DNA from: Methylomonas methanica MC09
GTDB lineage: Bacteria > Pseudomonadota > Gammaproteobacteria > Methylococcales > Methylomonadaceae
Assembly (NCBI RefSeq): GCF_000214665.1
Contig: NC_015572.1
Coordinates: 3,596,001-3,660,000, forward strand
Direction: 5' to 3'
DNA length: 64,000 bases
Shown: positions 16,077 through 25,412 of the stretch, piece after piece
Layout: each line of letters begins with the position of its first letter
Position numbering within the stretch: the first letter of the stretch is position 1
Translations under genes and position numbers: made by a program
The notes under the pieces: generated by a model
Seen by the model: the letters and a program-made list of their open reading frames with translations, nothing else
What the model was told of the DNA's origin: nothing
The model's database searches: none

Positions 16077-17240
16077 TTATATTAGCCAATCGGGCCTCAG
16101 CAACATAGCCGCTGCCAATCCCAGCATCACGGCTCCGCTAATCAACTTTAACCAGCGGCCGGACTGTTCGGTGAGTTTATGGCTGCCCAGCGTAAAAACC
16201 GCAATCGCCACCATCAACGTGTCGTCGGCAATGTAGGCGACGATATACAACAGCAGATAAGCATAATACTGCGGCATACTCAGACCCTGTTGACTGAGTA
16301 CAGCAGTATAGATAGCGGGCAAGCCGGCGGTACAGAGTAATTCGATAAAGTTGACCAGAATGGCCAGCACCGTTACCGACAGTAGCGAAGCCGCCAGCGC
16401 CTTGTTCTGCAGCAATTGCCGCATGCGTGCATATAAACCCGGTTTGGCGGCTTCCGGTATCGAAAATGAAAGTCCTTGTTTGAAGGCGAAGAAGTCTTTG
16501 ACATTAATCGCGCCGATCAGAATAGCCAAACCCGCCAAGGTCCAGCGCACCGGGTCGGACATACCCATGATCAGGAATACATTCAGCCAGGCGGCCATAA
16601 AGGCGTAATACACGGCACCGCTGACGAATACGAAAGTACCGGCCACCAGCGCCATGCGCCGCCGATTTTGCAAACGGATCAACAACGATAACAGAAACAG
16701 CAGCACCCACATCGCGCACGGGTTAAAACCATCCAGCAACCCCAGCGCCAGCGTAAACAGCGGCAGGCCCAAACGTTCGACGCTAAGCTCGCCGAACCAA
16801 CCGGCATCCACGGTTTGACTGGCGGTTACCGCGTCGTCGATAAAAGCCAATAGCGCCGGACCGCTGATTTCGGCATCGTTAAACCCTACAAGAACCTTAT
16901 CATGCATCGCGAAGGTGGGCACGCCCGGCGGCCAGAGCCCGTGTTGTTGAGACAAGGCAATCAGTTCGATGCGGGCGCCGGGCTCTCGATCCAGGGAGCG
17001 GTAGACAATTTTGAGATGGGGGCGTTGTTCGACAACCTGGGGCAGAAATTTTTTGGCTTCCGCGCAATGCGGACAGCCCTCGCGAACATAGACCTGCAAA
17101 ACCCCCAGTTCAGCCGAATCGACAGCTCCCGCAACTGGGGACAGCAACAACGCATAAAGCAGACCCAAAAAACAGTAAAGCCATCGCTTACGCCCCACCC
17201 TGATTGACTGCGGTGCCGATATCAACATAGGGCTCAACAT
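16077..17240 (-). CDS. Thioredoxin-fold / CcdA-like membrane fusion
   Basis: The 387-residue protein has a signal or anchor segment (about 20-40), then a periplasmic thioredoxin/glutaredoxin-like domain with the redox motif CPHC (about residue 57). A multi-span domain starting near residue 155 carries FNPCAMW and LLCTAGLP, the two membrane cysteines typical of the DsbD/CcdA family. It probably carries reducing equivalents across the inner membrane to a periplasmic thiol partner, for instance for cytochrome c maturation. The architecture is a compact analogue of DsbD with the thioredoxin part in front. An internal ATG at 17228 is a possible start. The stop of the ftsH-like gene upstream lies 10 bases away. 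Confidence 0.82.
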   Translation of the reverse strand: MLSPMLISAPQSIRVGRKRWLYCFLGLLYALLLSPVAGAVDSAELGVLQVYVREGCPHCAEAKKFLPQVVEQRPHLKIVYRSLDREPGARIELIALSQQHGLWPPGVPTFAMHDKVLVGFNDAEISGPALLAFIDDAVTASQTVDAGWFGELSVERLGLPLFTLALGLLDGFNPCAMWVLLFLLSLLIRLQNRRRMALVAGTFVFVSGAVYYAFMAAWLNVFLIMGMSDPVRWTLAGLAILIGAINVKDFFAFKQGLSFSIPEAAKPGLYARMRQLLQNKALAASLLSVTVLAILVNFIELLCTAGLPAIYTAVLSQQGLSMPQYYAYLLLYIVAYIADDTLMVAIAVFTLGSHKLTEQSGRWLKLISGAVMLGLAAAMLLRPDWLI

Positions 17241-17250
17241 CCGCTGTATG

Positions 17251-19191
17251 TTAGGTGCGTCCCAACAGCGTCAGCATTTCCTCGCGCTGAATCACTTCTT
17301 TTTCCTGCAGCAATCCGGCCAGTTGTTCGAGTTGCCGGCGTTTAGCCGACAAAATATCCTGAGCCCGTTGTTGGGCTTGTTCGACCAAGGCTTTAATTTC
17401 GGCATCGACGATACGGGCGGTTTCTTCGCTGTAATTGCGCTGCTCGGACACATCGCCGCTCAAAAATTGCAATTGTTGGCGCTGGCCGTAAATCAGCGGC
17501 CCGAGTTTTTCGCTCATACCCAGATAACAGACCATGTTACGGGCAATTTCGCTGGCTTTTTCCAGATCGTTTTGCGCACCGGTGGAGACGCTGTCCAAAG
17601 CCAATTGCTCCGCCACCCGGCCGCCCAGCAAAATCGCCAACTGATCCTTCAGCTCAGCTTCGGTGGATAGATATTTTTCCTCGACCGGTAGTTGCAGGGT
17701 AAAGCCCAAGGCGGAAACACCGCGCGGAATTATGGAGATTTTGTGCACCGGCTGGCCCGTAGCAACCGTCTCTGCGACCAGCGCATGACCCGCTTCATGG
17801 AAAGCCACCCGACGTTTTTCTTCCGGCCCCAGCACACGATTTTTCTTCTCGGGGCCGGCCATGACTCTATCGATAGCCGCCTCGAAATCGCCCATGTTCA
17901 CACTATCACGTCCGCCACGCGCTGCCAGAATGGCCGCTTCGTTGGCAATATTGGACAGATCGGCGCCGACAAAACCCGGCGTACGTTTGGCGACGGTTTC
18001 CAGATCGACATCTATAGCCAATTGCATCGCTTTGCTATGCAGTTTGAGAATGGCGATACGGTCGGCCAAATCGGGCTTATCGACCACGATCTGCCGATCG
18101 AAACGGCCGGCCCGCAGCAAGGCTTTATCCAGAATTTCCGGCCGATTGGTGGCAGCCATCACCACCACACCGGCGGTGGGATCGAAACCGTCCATTTCGG
18201 TCAGCAGTTGATTGAGGGTTTGTTCGCGCTCGTCGTTGCCGCCCATGATGGCCGGTCCGCCGCGCGAACGGCCGATGGCATCCAGTTCGTCGATAAAAAT
18301 AATGCAGGGGGCTTTTTGCCGGGCCTGCTCGAACAAGTCGCGTACCCGGGCCGCGCCGATACCGACGAACAATTCGATGAATTCAGAGGCGCTGATGTTG
18401 AAAAACGGCACCCCGGCTTCGCCGGACACGGCCCGCGCCAACAGTGTTTTACCGGTACCGGGCGAACCCACCAGCAGTACGCCTTTGGGCATACGCCCGC
18501 CCAGTTTTTGCAGTTTTTCCGGGGATTTTAAGAACTCGATGGTTTCCTTGAGTTCCTGTTTGGCGCTTTCCGCCCCTGCCACGTCGTCGAAGGTGATTTT
18601 GCCGGCTTCCTGCTGAATTTTGATTTTATTGCCCAGATTCAAAAATCCGCGCCCCGCCCCACCGGTCATACGCGGCAGCAACCACATCCAGATGCCGGCA
18701 AAAATGGCGATAGGGATAATCCAGTTGAACAGGATATTGCTGAGCCAGTTGTCGCCGCTTCTGACCACATATTCGACCTTATGCTCCTGCAGGTTTTTGG
18801 TCAGCGACTCATCCCACAATGGGATAGTGAAAAAATGCCTACCGATTTTTTTGTCTTCGGCTTTCAGCGTTCCATTGATAAACCGCTGGGTCACCACCGC
18901 TTTATCGATCTTGTTATCGTTGACCAAGCTTAAGAATTGGCTGTAAGGAATCTCTTTGCCCAACGGTTTTTCACCGCCGGCCAACACGGACAACACCACT
19001 ATTCCCAGTATTAGATACAAGAAAAACCGGGCTGGCTTGGCCGGCGGCGCATCGGGCGGATTTGACTTACCGTCGGTTTGTTGCGGCGGATTAAACAGCG
19101 ATCCGATTGTGTTTTCCAGCCAGCCCCAGGCTAAGCGTAGCCAATCCAATAAGGTTTTAACTATTTCGGTCAGTTTATGCTTGTCCAACAT
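17251..19191 (-). CDS. FtsH-like ATP-dependent zinc metalloprotease (second copy)
   Basis: The 646-residue inner-membrane AAA+ protease has two membrane segments (about 50-70 and 155-175) flanking a periplasmic domain. The Walker A reads GSPGTGKT (about 240), where the housekeeping FtsH of this window has [20 protein letters not shown] (Walker B), the SRH region and the zinc motif HEAGH (about 465) are intact, so it should be an active protease. The N-terminus is longer and proline-rich. It is clearly paralogous to the FtsH at 31-33 kb but diverged. Its neighbours (redox protein, flavin reductase) do not reveal its substrate. Confidence 0.9.
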   Translation of the reverse strand: MLDKHKLTEIVKTLLDWLRLAWGWLENTIGSLFNPPQQTDGKSNPPDAPPAKPARFFLYLILGIVVLSVLAGGEKPLGKEIPYSQFLSLVNDNKIDKAVVTQRFINGTLKAEDKKIGRHFFTIPLWDESLTKNLQEHKVEYVVRSGDNWLSNILFNWIIPIAIFAGIWMWLLPRMTGGAGRGFLNLGNKIKIQQEAGKITFDDVAGAESAKQELKETIEFLKSPEKLQKLGGRMPKGVLLVGSPGTGKTLLARAVSGEAGVPFFNISASEFIELFVGIGAARVRDLFEQARQKAPCIIFIDELDAIGRSRGGPAIMGGNDEREQTLNQLLTEMDGFDPTAGVVVMAATNRPEILDKALLRAGRFDRQIVVDKPDLADRIAILKLHSKAMQLAIDVDLETVAKRTPGFVGADLSNIANEAAILAARGGRDSVNMGDFEAAIDRVMAGPEKKNRVLGPEEKRRVAFHEAGHALVAETVATGQPVHKISIIPRGVSALGFTLQLPVEEKYLSTEAELKDQLAILLGGRVAEQLALDSVSTGAQNDLEKASEIARNMVCYLGMSEKLGPLIYGQRQQLQFLSGDVSEQRNYSEETARIVDAEIKALVEQAQQRAQDILSAKRRQLEQLAGLLQEKEVIQREEMLTLLGRT

Positions 19192-19259
19192 GGCGCCTTA
19201 CTCCCGATTCAATCATTAAACGCTAAGTTTATGCGATTCCGGCAGACTGACTTTACTTG

Positions 19260-19745
19260 CTAATCTCCAGACAATTGCCGATAAGCACCGCTGTAATATA
19301 ACAAGGGATCGCCGCCGCGACAGACCACTTTTTGTACTTCGCCGATTACAATCCAATGCGTACCTGCCAACACTTGGTCGACCACTTTACACTCCAAACT
19401 AGCCAAGGCGTCGGTCAATAACGGCGCACCGTTTTCACCGGCCTCCCATGCGACGCCGGCAAAGCGTTCTTCCTGAGTAGCGCCGCCGGCAAACTGGTTG
19501 GAGACATTTTGCTGCTCCGTACCCAGTATGTTCACGGCAAACCGTTTTTGTTCCAGCACCACCGCGCCGGTATCGGTATTTTGATTCAGGCACACTAAAA
19601 TTTGCGGCGGATCGACGGACACACTGCTAAACGACGTAGCGGTCATACCTTTAAGACCTTGCTGCTCGGATTGCGCGGTCACCACGGTAACGCCGCTGGC
19701 CCACAGTTTTAGGGCATTTTTAAATTGACTTGCATCAACGCTCAT
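19260..19745 (-). CDS. Flavin reductase family protein
   Basis: The 161-residue protein is of the flavin_reduct/RutF type: LKLWASGVTVVTA at the N-terminus, GMTATSFSSVSVDPP (FMN phosphate loop) near residue 33, and the HWIVIGEVQ strand near residue 130 where these proteins have a conserved His. Such enzymes reduce FMN or FAD with NAD(P)H and often supply a monooxygenase, but no monooxygenase gene is adjacent. The length is typical of the family. Confidence 0.88.
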   Translation of the reverse strand: MSVDASQFKNALKLWASGVTVVTAQSEQQGLKGMTATSFSSVSVDPPQILVCLNQNTDTGAVVLEQKRFAVNILGTEQQNVSNQFAGGATQEERFAGVAWEAGENGAPLLTDALASLECKVVDQVLAGTHWIVIGEVQKVVCRGGDPLLYYSGAYRQLSGD

Positions 19746-19875
19746 AAATTTCTCTTAAATTATAACCATTACCAGATTAAGGGTTTAACAGCTTTTTTCA
19801 AATCTTAGTGGTAAATAAAACCCGGCAAGGCAAACGCCACAGCCAACAATACTCCGTAAACACGACTCTGGGCCA

Positions 19876-21372
19876 TTAATTTTTCGGCCGCATGTGCGGG
19901 AACAACAACACGTCGCGAATACTCGGGGCGTTGGTAAACAACATCACCAACCGATCGATACCGATACCCTCCCCGGCCGTCGGCGGCATGCCGTGCTCCA
20001 GTGCCGTGATGTAATCGGCATCGAAATGCATGGCTTCATTATCGCCGGCTTCTTTTTCCTGCACTTGTTTCTGGAATCGTTCGGCCTGATCCTCGGCGTC
20101 GTTCAGCTCGGTAAAACCGTTGGCGATTTCCCGGCCGCCGACGAAAAACTCGAAGCGGTCGGTGACATGCGGGTCGTCATCGTTACGACGAGCCAGAGGG
20201 GACACTTCCACCGGATAAGCGGTGATAAAAGTCGGATTCATCAAGCGATGTTCGACGGTTTTTTCGAAAATCTCAATCTGAATTTTGCCTAAACCGTAAC
20301 TGTCCTTGACCGGGATTTTCAGATTTTCCGCCACTTTTGCCGCCGCTTCACGGGTTTGCAAATCCTCCAACGTCAAATCCGGGTTGAAATGCAGAATCGA
20401 TTCCAGCACCGTCATCCGCACAAAAGGTTTACCGAAATCGTAGTGCTCGCCTTGATATTCGATGATCGTTCGGCCGACGATATCTTCGGCAATGCCGCGC
20501 AGCATGGCTTCAGTCAAATCCATCAAATCGCCGTACTCGGCGTAAGCTTGATAAAACTCCAACATGGTGAATTCAGGATTATGTCGGGTCGACAAACCTT
20601 CGTTGCGGAAGTTGCGGTTAATCTCGAACACCCGTTCGAAACCGCCCACCACCAGCCTTTTCAGATACAGCTCAGGCGCGATGCGCAGATACAAGTCCAT
20701 ATCCAGCGCATTGTGAAAGGTGGTAAACGGCCGTGCGGTGGCCCCGCCCGGAATCACCTGCATCATCGGGGTTTCCACTTCCAGAAAGTCGCGATGGGTC
20801 AAAAAATCCCGGATATAATTGACGATTTTGGAACGCATCAAAAAGGTTTTGCGCGCCTCGTCGCTCATGATCAGATCCAGATAACGCTGGCGGTACTTGA
20901 TCTCCTGATCGGCGATACCGTGGAATTTTTCCGGCAGCGGCCGCAGCGCTTTGGTCAGCAAACGAATGCTGTCGAGCTTGACGCTCAGTTCGCCCGTTTT
21001 GGTCTTAAACAATACGCCCTCGGCGCCGACGATATCGCCAATATCCCATTTTTTGAACTGCTCGTTGTACACGCCTTCCGGGAGATTGTCGCGGGCCACG
21101 TAGACCTGAATCTGCCCAGACATATCCTGCAAATGGCAAAAACTGGCCTTGCCCATGATACGGCGCGTCATCATCCGGCCGGCAATTTTCACCCGAATCG
21201 GCTCGGCGGTTAATTCCTCTTCCGGTTTCTCGCCGTATTCGGCGATTAACTCGCCCGCCACCACGTTGCGGCGAAAGTCGGTCGGAAATGCTATACCCTC
21301 CTCGCGGATAGCGTTAAGTTTTTCGCGGCGTTGCCTGATCTGTTCTTGTTCGTCTTGTTCGAGTTCTGACAT
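19876..21372 (-). CDS. lysS: Lysyl-tRNA synthetase, class II
   Basis: The 498-residue enzyme charges tRNA-Lys. The N-terminal OB-fold anticodon-binding domain (about 60-145; [18 protein letters not shown]) is followed by the class II core. Motif 1 is around [16 protein letters not shown], motif 2 is [21 protein letters not shown], and motif 3 is [11 protein letters not shown] near the C-terminus. All signatures are intact and the length is normal. It stands 18 bases before the PIN-like toxin gene in the minus direction, with no terminator visible between them. Confidence 0.97.
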   Translation of the reverse strand: MSELEQDEQEQIRQRREKLNAIREEGIAFPTDFRRNVVAGELIAEYGEKPEEELTAEPIRVKIAGRMMTRRIMGKASFCHLQDMSGQIQVYVARDNLPEGVYNEQFKKWDIGDIVGAEGVLFKTKTGELSVKLDSIRLLTKALRPLPEKFHGIADQEIKYRQRYLDLIMSDEARKTFLMRSKIVNYIRDFLTHRDFLEVETPMMQVIPGGATARPFTTFHNALDMDLYLRIAPELYLKRLVVGGFERVFEINRNFRNEGLSTRHNPEFTMLEFYQAYAEYGDLMDLTEAMLRGIAEDIVGRTIIEYQGEHYDFGKPFVRMTVLESILHFNPDLTLEDLQTREAAAKVAENLKIPVKDSYGLGKIQIEIFEKTVEHRLMNPTFITAYPVEVSPLARRNDDDPHVTDRFEFFVGGREIANGFTELNDAEDQAERFQKQVQEKEAGDNEAMHFDADYITALEHGMPPTAGEGIGIDRLVMLFTNAPSIRDVLLFPHMRPKN

Positions 21373-21390
21373 GATGGTTATTTAAATCAA

Positions 21391-21804
21391 CTAAGTTTTG
21401 GTTTTCAGAAAAACGGGGATTCGAAATAAGTAGATTATCGAACCAAAGGTAATAAGCGCACGCGCTCTTTTTAATTCGTCTGCGACGACCAAAGCCCCAT
21501 CATTCAGTTGGCTCTCAAATCGACGCAATAATTCAATAGCACGATTTCCCAGAACTGCCGGCGTCACATCATATGTGCGAATTTGAAAAACGCTGGGGGC
21601 TTCCGCGCCGGTAAGGGCAAGTAGGGTGCCAAAATCCATGTCATGGGTAAAAACAATAGCGCCTTGTTCACGAGCCCAAGAAAATAATTCAACATCCGGT
21701 GCATCCGCAGCACCCAATGTGCTCCAATGTAATACTTCAAATCCTGCTTGCTGCGGAATAGGCACCCAAGCAGGCGAAAGATTCATATCCCACAATATCT
21801 TCAT
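21391..21804 (-). CDS. PIN-like (DUF5615) putative toxin
   Basis: The 137-residue protein starts MKILWDMNLSPAWVP, with the conserved Asp and Asn of DUF5615. Further acidic positions lie in DAPDVELFSWAREQ and THDMDFG (about 55), matching the PIN-like nuclease layout. These proteins pair with DUF433 antitoxins, and here the antitoxin gene overlaps by 4 bases upstream. It would be a ribonuclease acting on RNA in the cytoplasm if active. The C-terminal hydrophobic stretch (ALITFGSIIYLFRIP) is longer than I expect for the family. Confidence 0.75.
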   Translation of the reverse strand: MKILWDMNLSPAWVPIPQQAGFEVLHWSTLGAADAPDVELFSWAREQGAIVFTHDMDFGTLLALTGAEAPSVFQIRTYDVTPAVLGNRAIELLRRFESQLNDGALVVADELKRARALITFGSIIYLFRIPVFLKTKT

Positions 21805-21992
21805 GCCGCAACAAGCGGCAACTCAATCTCTTCAGACCGCCAGGCAGCAAAACGGAGTGCTTCAGTAATGTCGTTTGAATCGAGATAAGGATACAAAGCA
21901 ATGATATCCTGATGGCTGTAACCACTGGCGATCAAACCCACCAATGTACCTACCGTCACCCGTAAACCTCTTATACAGGGCTTGCCGCCCAT
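21801..21992 (-). CDS. DUF433 antitoxin, N-terminally shortened by a frameshift
   Basis: The 63-residue frame begins MGGKPCIRGLRVTVG, the core DUF433 motif, and continues with a helix-turn-helix-like part (YSHQDIIALYPYLDSNDI). Family members normally have about 12 more residues before this motif. In this DNA those residues (TDDPAV after an F/E-rich start) are encoded just upstream, but in a different frame from the ATG that follows the ribosome binding site. So the first 10 codons and the body are out of frame, joined by a TAATG stop/start overlap. The protein may be made by coupled reinitiation at 21992, or may have lost part of its fold. Confidence 0.7.
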   Translation of the reverse strand: MGGKPCIRGLRVTVGTLVGLIASGYSHQDIIALYPYLDSNDITEALRFAAWRSEEIELPLVAA

Positions 21993-22024
21993 TACAGCAG
22001 GATCATCCGTTCAAAGTTTTTCAT
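21992..22024 (-). CDS. 10-codon leader ORF coupled to the DUF433 gene
   Basis: The reading starts at ATG 22024 behind a strong GAGAGGG site and runs MKNFERMILL to a TAA whose last A is the first base of the antitoxin ATG. The peptide start (MKNFER) looks like the original antitoxin N-terminus, so this is probably the remnant left by a single-base change, now acting as a translational leader. Confidence 0.5.
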   Translation of the reverse strand: MKNFERMILL

Positions 22025-22054
22025 GTTGCCCTCTCTAAGTCCTTATTTTGGGGT

Positions 22055-23152
22055 TTACAACCCGCTCTTCAAGCTGGCTTCGATAAACTGATCCAGCGCG
22101 CCGTCCAGCACAGCCTGTGTATTGCCCGTCTCGACGTTGGTGCGCAAATCCTTGATCCGCGATTGATCCAGCACGTAAGAGCGAATCTGGCTGCCCCAGC
22201 CGATATCGGATTTTGAATCTTCCACCGCCTGCTGGCTTTCGCTGCGCTTCAACATTTCCATCTCGTAGAGCTTGGCTTTCAACTGCTTCATCGCCGTGTC
22301 TTTGTTTTTATGCTGCGAGCGATCGTTTTGGCACTGGGTGACGATGCCGCTGGGATTATGGGTAATCCGCACCGCTGACTCGGTCCTATTGACGTGCTGG
22401 CCGCCGGCGCCGCTGGCCCGGTAAACGTCGATACGCAGATCGGCCGGGTTAATTTCGATTTCTATATCGTCGTCGATTTCCGGCGACACAAACACCGAAG
22501 CAAACGAGGTATGCCGGCGGTTGCCGGAATCGAACGGCGATTTGCGCACCAAACGGTGAACGCCTGTTTCTGTGCGCAGCCAACCGAAGGCATACGGCCC
22601 TTCGAATTTAATCGTGGCGCTTTTGATACCCGCCACATCGCCGGGCGACTCTTCGATCAACTCGGTCTTGAAGCCTTTGGCTTCGCCCCAGCGCAAATAC
22701 ATACGCTCTATCATCGATGCCCAATCCTGGGCTTCGGTGCCGCCGGAGCCGGATTGAATGTCCAAAAACGCGTTGTTGGCGTCCATTTCGCCGCTAAACA
22801 TGCGCTGAAATTCCAGGCCGGCAACCTGTTTTTCGTACTGATCCAAGTCGGCCGCCACGGTATCGACGGTGTCCTCGTCATTCTCTTCCACAGCCATCAG
22901 CAGCAATTCTTCGGCGTCGTTCAGCCCCTGCTCCAAGTCCTTGATGGTCAAGACGATATCTTCCAGCATGGCGCGCTCTTTGCCCATTGCCTGCGCCTGT
23001 TCCGGTTTGTTCCAGATCGCCGGATCTTCCAATTCGCGCAGCACTTCCACCAACCGTTCGCTTTTGCTGTCGAAATCCAGATAGATTTTCAACCCGGCGC
23101 TACGTTCGCGTAAATCGGCGATTTTATATTTAATGGGATTAATTTCTTGCAT
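22055..23152 (-). CDS. prfB: Peptide chain release factor 2, uninterrupted frame
   Basis: The 365-residue factor reads UGA and UAA stop codons. The SPF recognition motif (KSPFDSG near 185) and the GGQ peptidyl-hydrolysis motif (GAGGQHVN near 250) are intact. In most bacteria the gene is split by an in-frame UGA after about 25 codons and needs a programmed +1 frameshift. Here the equivalent place (LKIYLDFD, residues 21-28) reads CTG GAT with no UGA, so the protein is read straight through and this autoregulation is absent. lysS lies nearby, as in many gammaproteobacteria (prfB-lysS), with the toxin-antitoxin pair inserted between them. Confidence 0.96.
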   Translation of the reverse strand: MQEINPIKYKIADLRERSAGLKIYLDFDSKSERLVEVLRELEDPAIWNKPEQAQAMGKERAMLEDIVLTIKDLEQGLNDAEELLLMAVEENDEDTVDTVAADLDQYEKQVAGLEFQRMFSGEMDANNAFLDIQSGSGGTEAQDWASMIERMYLRWGEAKGFKTELIEESPGDVAGIKSATIKFEGPYAFGWLRTETGVHRLVRKSPFDSGNRRHTSFASVFVSPEIDDDIEIEINPADLRIDVYRASGAGGQHVNRTESAVRITHNPSGIVTQCQNDRSQHKNKDTAMKQLKAKLYEMEMLKRSESQQAVEDSKSDIGWGSQIRSYVLDQSRIKDLRTNVETGNTQAVLDGALDQFIEASLKSGL

Positions 23153-23221
23153 GCACTCTCAAAACCCAAGCAAAACACCGGGCTACCCCGGCGACTAGAA
23201 AAAGCTTGTAATTATAAACGA

Positions 23222-24010
23222 TTACGCAATCGCTTTGCTCGAGTGGTTTTTCAAGGACCAGATAACGCAAGCAATGCCGGCTAATATAAACGGAATGCTG
23301 AGCAATTGGCCGGCGGTCAATGCCAAACCGGTGTTATACATAGCTTGCTCGGTTTTGAAATATTCCAGCAGGAAACGCACACTGAACATCATGATAAGAA
23401 AACAACCGAATACAAAGCCCGGCTTGTCGGCTTGCTTTTTGTAGATCTGCAAACAAATGCCATACACCAGCAAATACCCAAACGCCTCATACAGTTGTAC
23501 GGGATGGCGCGGCAACGGATCGACTCGGGCGAAAATGACGCCCCAAGGTTCCTGAGTCGGCAAACCCAAAATTTCCGAATTGAAAAAATTCCCAATCCTG
23601 ATCAACGCACCGGCCAGTGCAGTCGGAATAGTCACCCTATCCAGCAACCAGAAATAACTGTCGCCAAACTTGCGCCGGTATAAATACAAAGCGGTCAATA
23701 TGCCGATTGCCGCGCCATGACTGGCCAAGCCGCCTTCCCATATCGCCAGGATCTTCACGGGATTCGATAGATAATAAGCAGGGTCGTAGAACAAAGTATG
23801 CCCCAATCGCGCGCCGACAACAGTAGCAATCACCATATACCAAAGCAAGGTATCCAGTTCTTCGACATTCTTGCCTTCGCGTTGGTATATCCACTGCATG
23901 GTCAAAAAGCTACCGACAAAACCCGACGCAAACATAAGGCCGTACCAACGAATTTTAATAACGCCAAAATCGAGCAAAATGGGATCGATGTTCCAGATGA
24001 AATGGTGCAT
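23222..24010 (-). CDS. lgt: Prolipoprotein diacylglyceryl transferase
   Basis: The 262-residue inner-membrane enzyme moves diacylglycerol from phosphatidylglycerol to the lipobox Cys of prolipoproteins. It has about seven membrane spans. Family signatures are RWYGLMFASGF near 20, GARLGHTLFYDP near 70, GGLASHGAAIG near 95, and the lgt signature around GALIRIGNFFNSEILG near 140. Intact and normal in length. It is separated from prfB by about 70 bases. Confidence 0.96.
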   Translation of the reverse strand: MHHFIWNIDPILLDFGVIKIRWYGLMFASGFVGSFLTMQWIYQREGKNVEELDTLLWYMVIATVVGARLGHTLFYDPAYYLSNPVKILAIWEGGLASHGAAIGILTALYLYRRKFGDSYFWLLDRVTIPTALAGALIRIGNFFNSEILGLPTQEPWGVIFARVDPLPRHPVQLYEAFGYLLVYGICLQIYKKQADKPGFVFGCFLIMMFSVRFLLEYFKTEQAMYNTGLALTAGQLLSIPFILAGIACVIWSLKNHSSKAIA

Positions 24011-24348
24011 AAGTAGGTTTGCCGAAAATGAATGGATATTTAACAGTGCGATTGTAACCCCGCAAGTCGGTTTATGCAGCCAACCAAAGCAAACGATAGG
24101 GTTAATCGAACCAACTGATCACGTAGCAGCAGGGAAGCCGCCATTTTTTGAAACGCCTTCAGAGGTTTTGAACAACGTCCCGAATTGGAATCCCCAGTCA
24201 AAACAGCTGAAAGTTATTTCCGACCCAATCCATAGCTGATAAAAAATCGGCCACGCTTGTTAAATGCCGGATTATTTGTGCGGTTGAGGGCACGCCCCCA
24301 TAACATACCTTCTGGGTTTAAAAACTCCACTGTCGACAAGCCGCGATC
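24011..24348. other. Intergenic region without recognisable features
   Basis: This 338-base stretch lies between lgt and the Slp gene. I see no convincing coding frame, terminator or repeat. The lgt promoter must lie in it. Confidence 0.5.
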
Positions 24349-24888
24349 CTAAAAACAGCGGCCATAACCAAATCTATAGCCGTATGGATAAATGCCTGCG
24401 ACCGCAGTCAGACTAAATGGGCCGCAATTGGAATTATCCGCATAATCACTTTCGGACGGGTTCGGCCAAAGTTGGTACTTCTGAACTTTCACTACCGGGT
24501 AAACATAAGGTTTTTCGCCTATTTTTCTGGTCTCCAAGGCATCCATCAACCCGTAGGCGGTCATCTTACGACCTCTGGAATAGATAGCCGGATCAACAAA
24601 ACCGTCCACCTTGGCTAGAAACCGGCCCTGAGCGTCATTGCTGTAAAGCGGTTTTCCTGAACTGTCGACTTTCTCGGCTAATATCTCAATTTCCGTATCG
24701 TTTGCATTATTAGTAACCGCCAAAATAGTACCACCCCAGCGCACAGGTTGGCCTTTGTGTATTTCAGATTGTGCAACCGCATCCTGAAGCGTCAAATTTG
24801 GCGCAGGCGCTTGACTGATGTTTTGTGAAATACTTCCGGCGCATCCGCATAAAAAAAGCCCGGGAATAAGGAACGCAAAGATTTTCAT
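24349..24888 (-). CDS. Slp-family outer membrane lipoprotein
   Basis: The 179-residue protein has a lipoprotein signal with lipobox LCGC (Cys about 16). The Slp core is visible in GQPVRWGGTILAVTNNANDTEIEILAE (split here at its centre), GRFLAKVDGFVDPAIY near 90 and GRKMTAYG near 105. Slp proteins are starvation-inducible outer-membrane lipoproteins; their biochemical role is poorly known. The C-terminus is Tyr/Gly-rich (YPYGYRFGYGRCF). It is isolated from other genes. Confidence 0.85.
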   Translation of the reverse strand: MKIFAFLIPGLFLCGCAGSISQNISQAPAPNLTLQDAVAQSEIHKGQPVRWGGTILAVTNNANDTEIEILAEKVDSSGKPLYSNDAQGRFLAKVDGFVDPAIYSRGRKMTAYGLMDALETRKIGEKPYVYPVVKVQKYQLWPNPSESDYADNSNCGPFSLTAVAGIYPYGYRFGYGRCF

Positions 24889-25055
24889 GATTTAACCCTC
24901 CTCAGGCAACTTGATTTTTGAAGGCGTGATACCTCCGTTTGTTCTGCGAGAAATCGACATTTTTCTGTCATAAAAATTCAATGCGAAATAAAACTTCTAC
25001 CGCCGCACGATTAACTTTCACTAATCGCCAAATCATCGCTCAAATGCGGCAGCCC

Positions 25056-25142
25056 CGTAGGTTGGGTTAGGCATTAGCCGTAACCCAACACGTTGGCCTT
25101 CGATTGTTGAATTTAACTCTAATCGAGCGAACCTAACCTACG
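25056..25142. repeat. Palindromic dispersed repeat (GTAGGTTGGGTTAGG type)
   Basis: CGTAGGTTGGGTTAGG starts the element and CCTAACCTACG closes it, with an inner GTAACCCAAC. This class of non-coding dispersed repeat is common in proteobacterial and cyanobacterial intergenic DNA. Confidence 0.65.
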
Positions 25143-25275
25143 AGTTGTTGCTTGTCTCGGTTTTGATCACGCCCAACGCAATACTGTGGACGCTGGGCAA
25201 GCGCTTGGCGAGATTGGCCAAGCGCTTTGGTGTGGCTTATCAAACATTGCCGACCGCGAAATGAAAATTCAGAAT
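25143..25275. other. Spacer between two palindromic repeats
   Basis: The spacer contains a short open stretch reading TLGKRLARLAKRFGVAYQT in one frame, which might be a worn gene remnant, but I cannot assign it. It includes an inner inverted repeat around AAGCGCTTGG and CCAAGCGCTT. Confidence 0.3.
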
Positions 25276-25348
25276 CGTAGGGTGGGCAAATTTGCCCACC
25301 ATTAGGCCGTTAAATCCGCGTGGGCACAAAAACCGTGCCCACCCTACG
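25276..25348. repeat. Palindromic dispersed repeat (GTAGGGTGGGCA type)
   Basis: CGTAGGGTGGGCA at the left matches TGCCCACCCTACG reversed at the right, with a nested GGGCAAATTTGCCC. It lies 65 bases downstream of the DUF262 gene stop and could form a strong hairpin that ends its transcript. Confidence 0.75.
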
Positions 25349-25412
25349 CGACTTGGTAGTTTAGTCTTTCGCAGACTTGTGTATAACGATGAGCGCGGAG
25401 CGTGGGAACGAT

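Noticed and set aside
22055..23152. Programmed frameshift in prfB
   Set aside because: The expected UGA is replaced by a sense codon, and one continuous frame covers the full protein.
25143..25262. Transposase remnant
   Set aside because: A short open stretch rich in Lys, Arg and Leu is present but matches no transposase motif.
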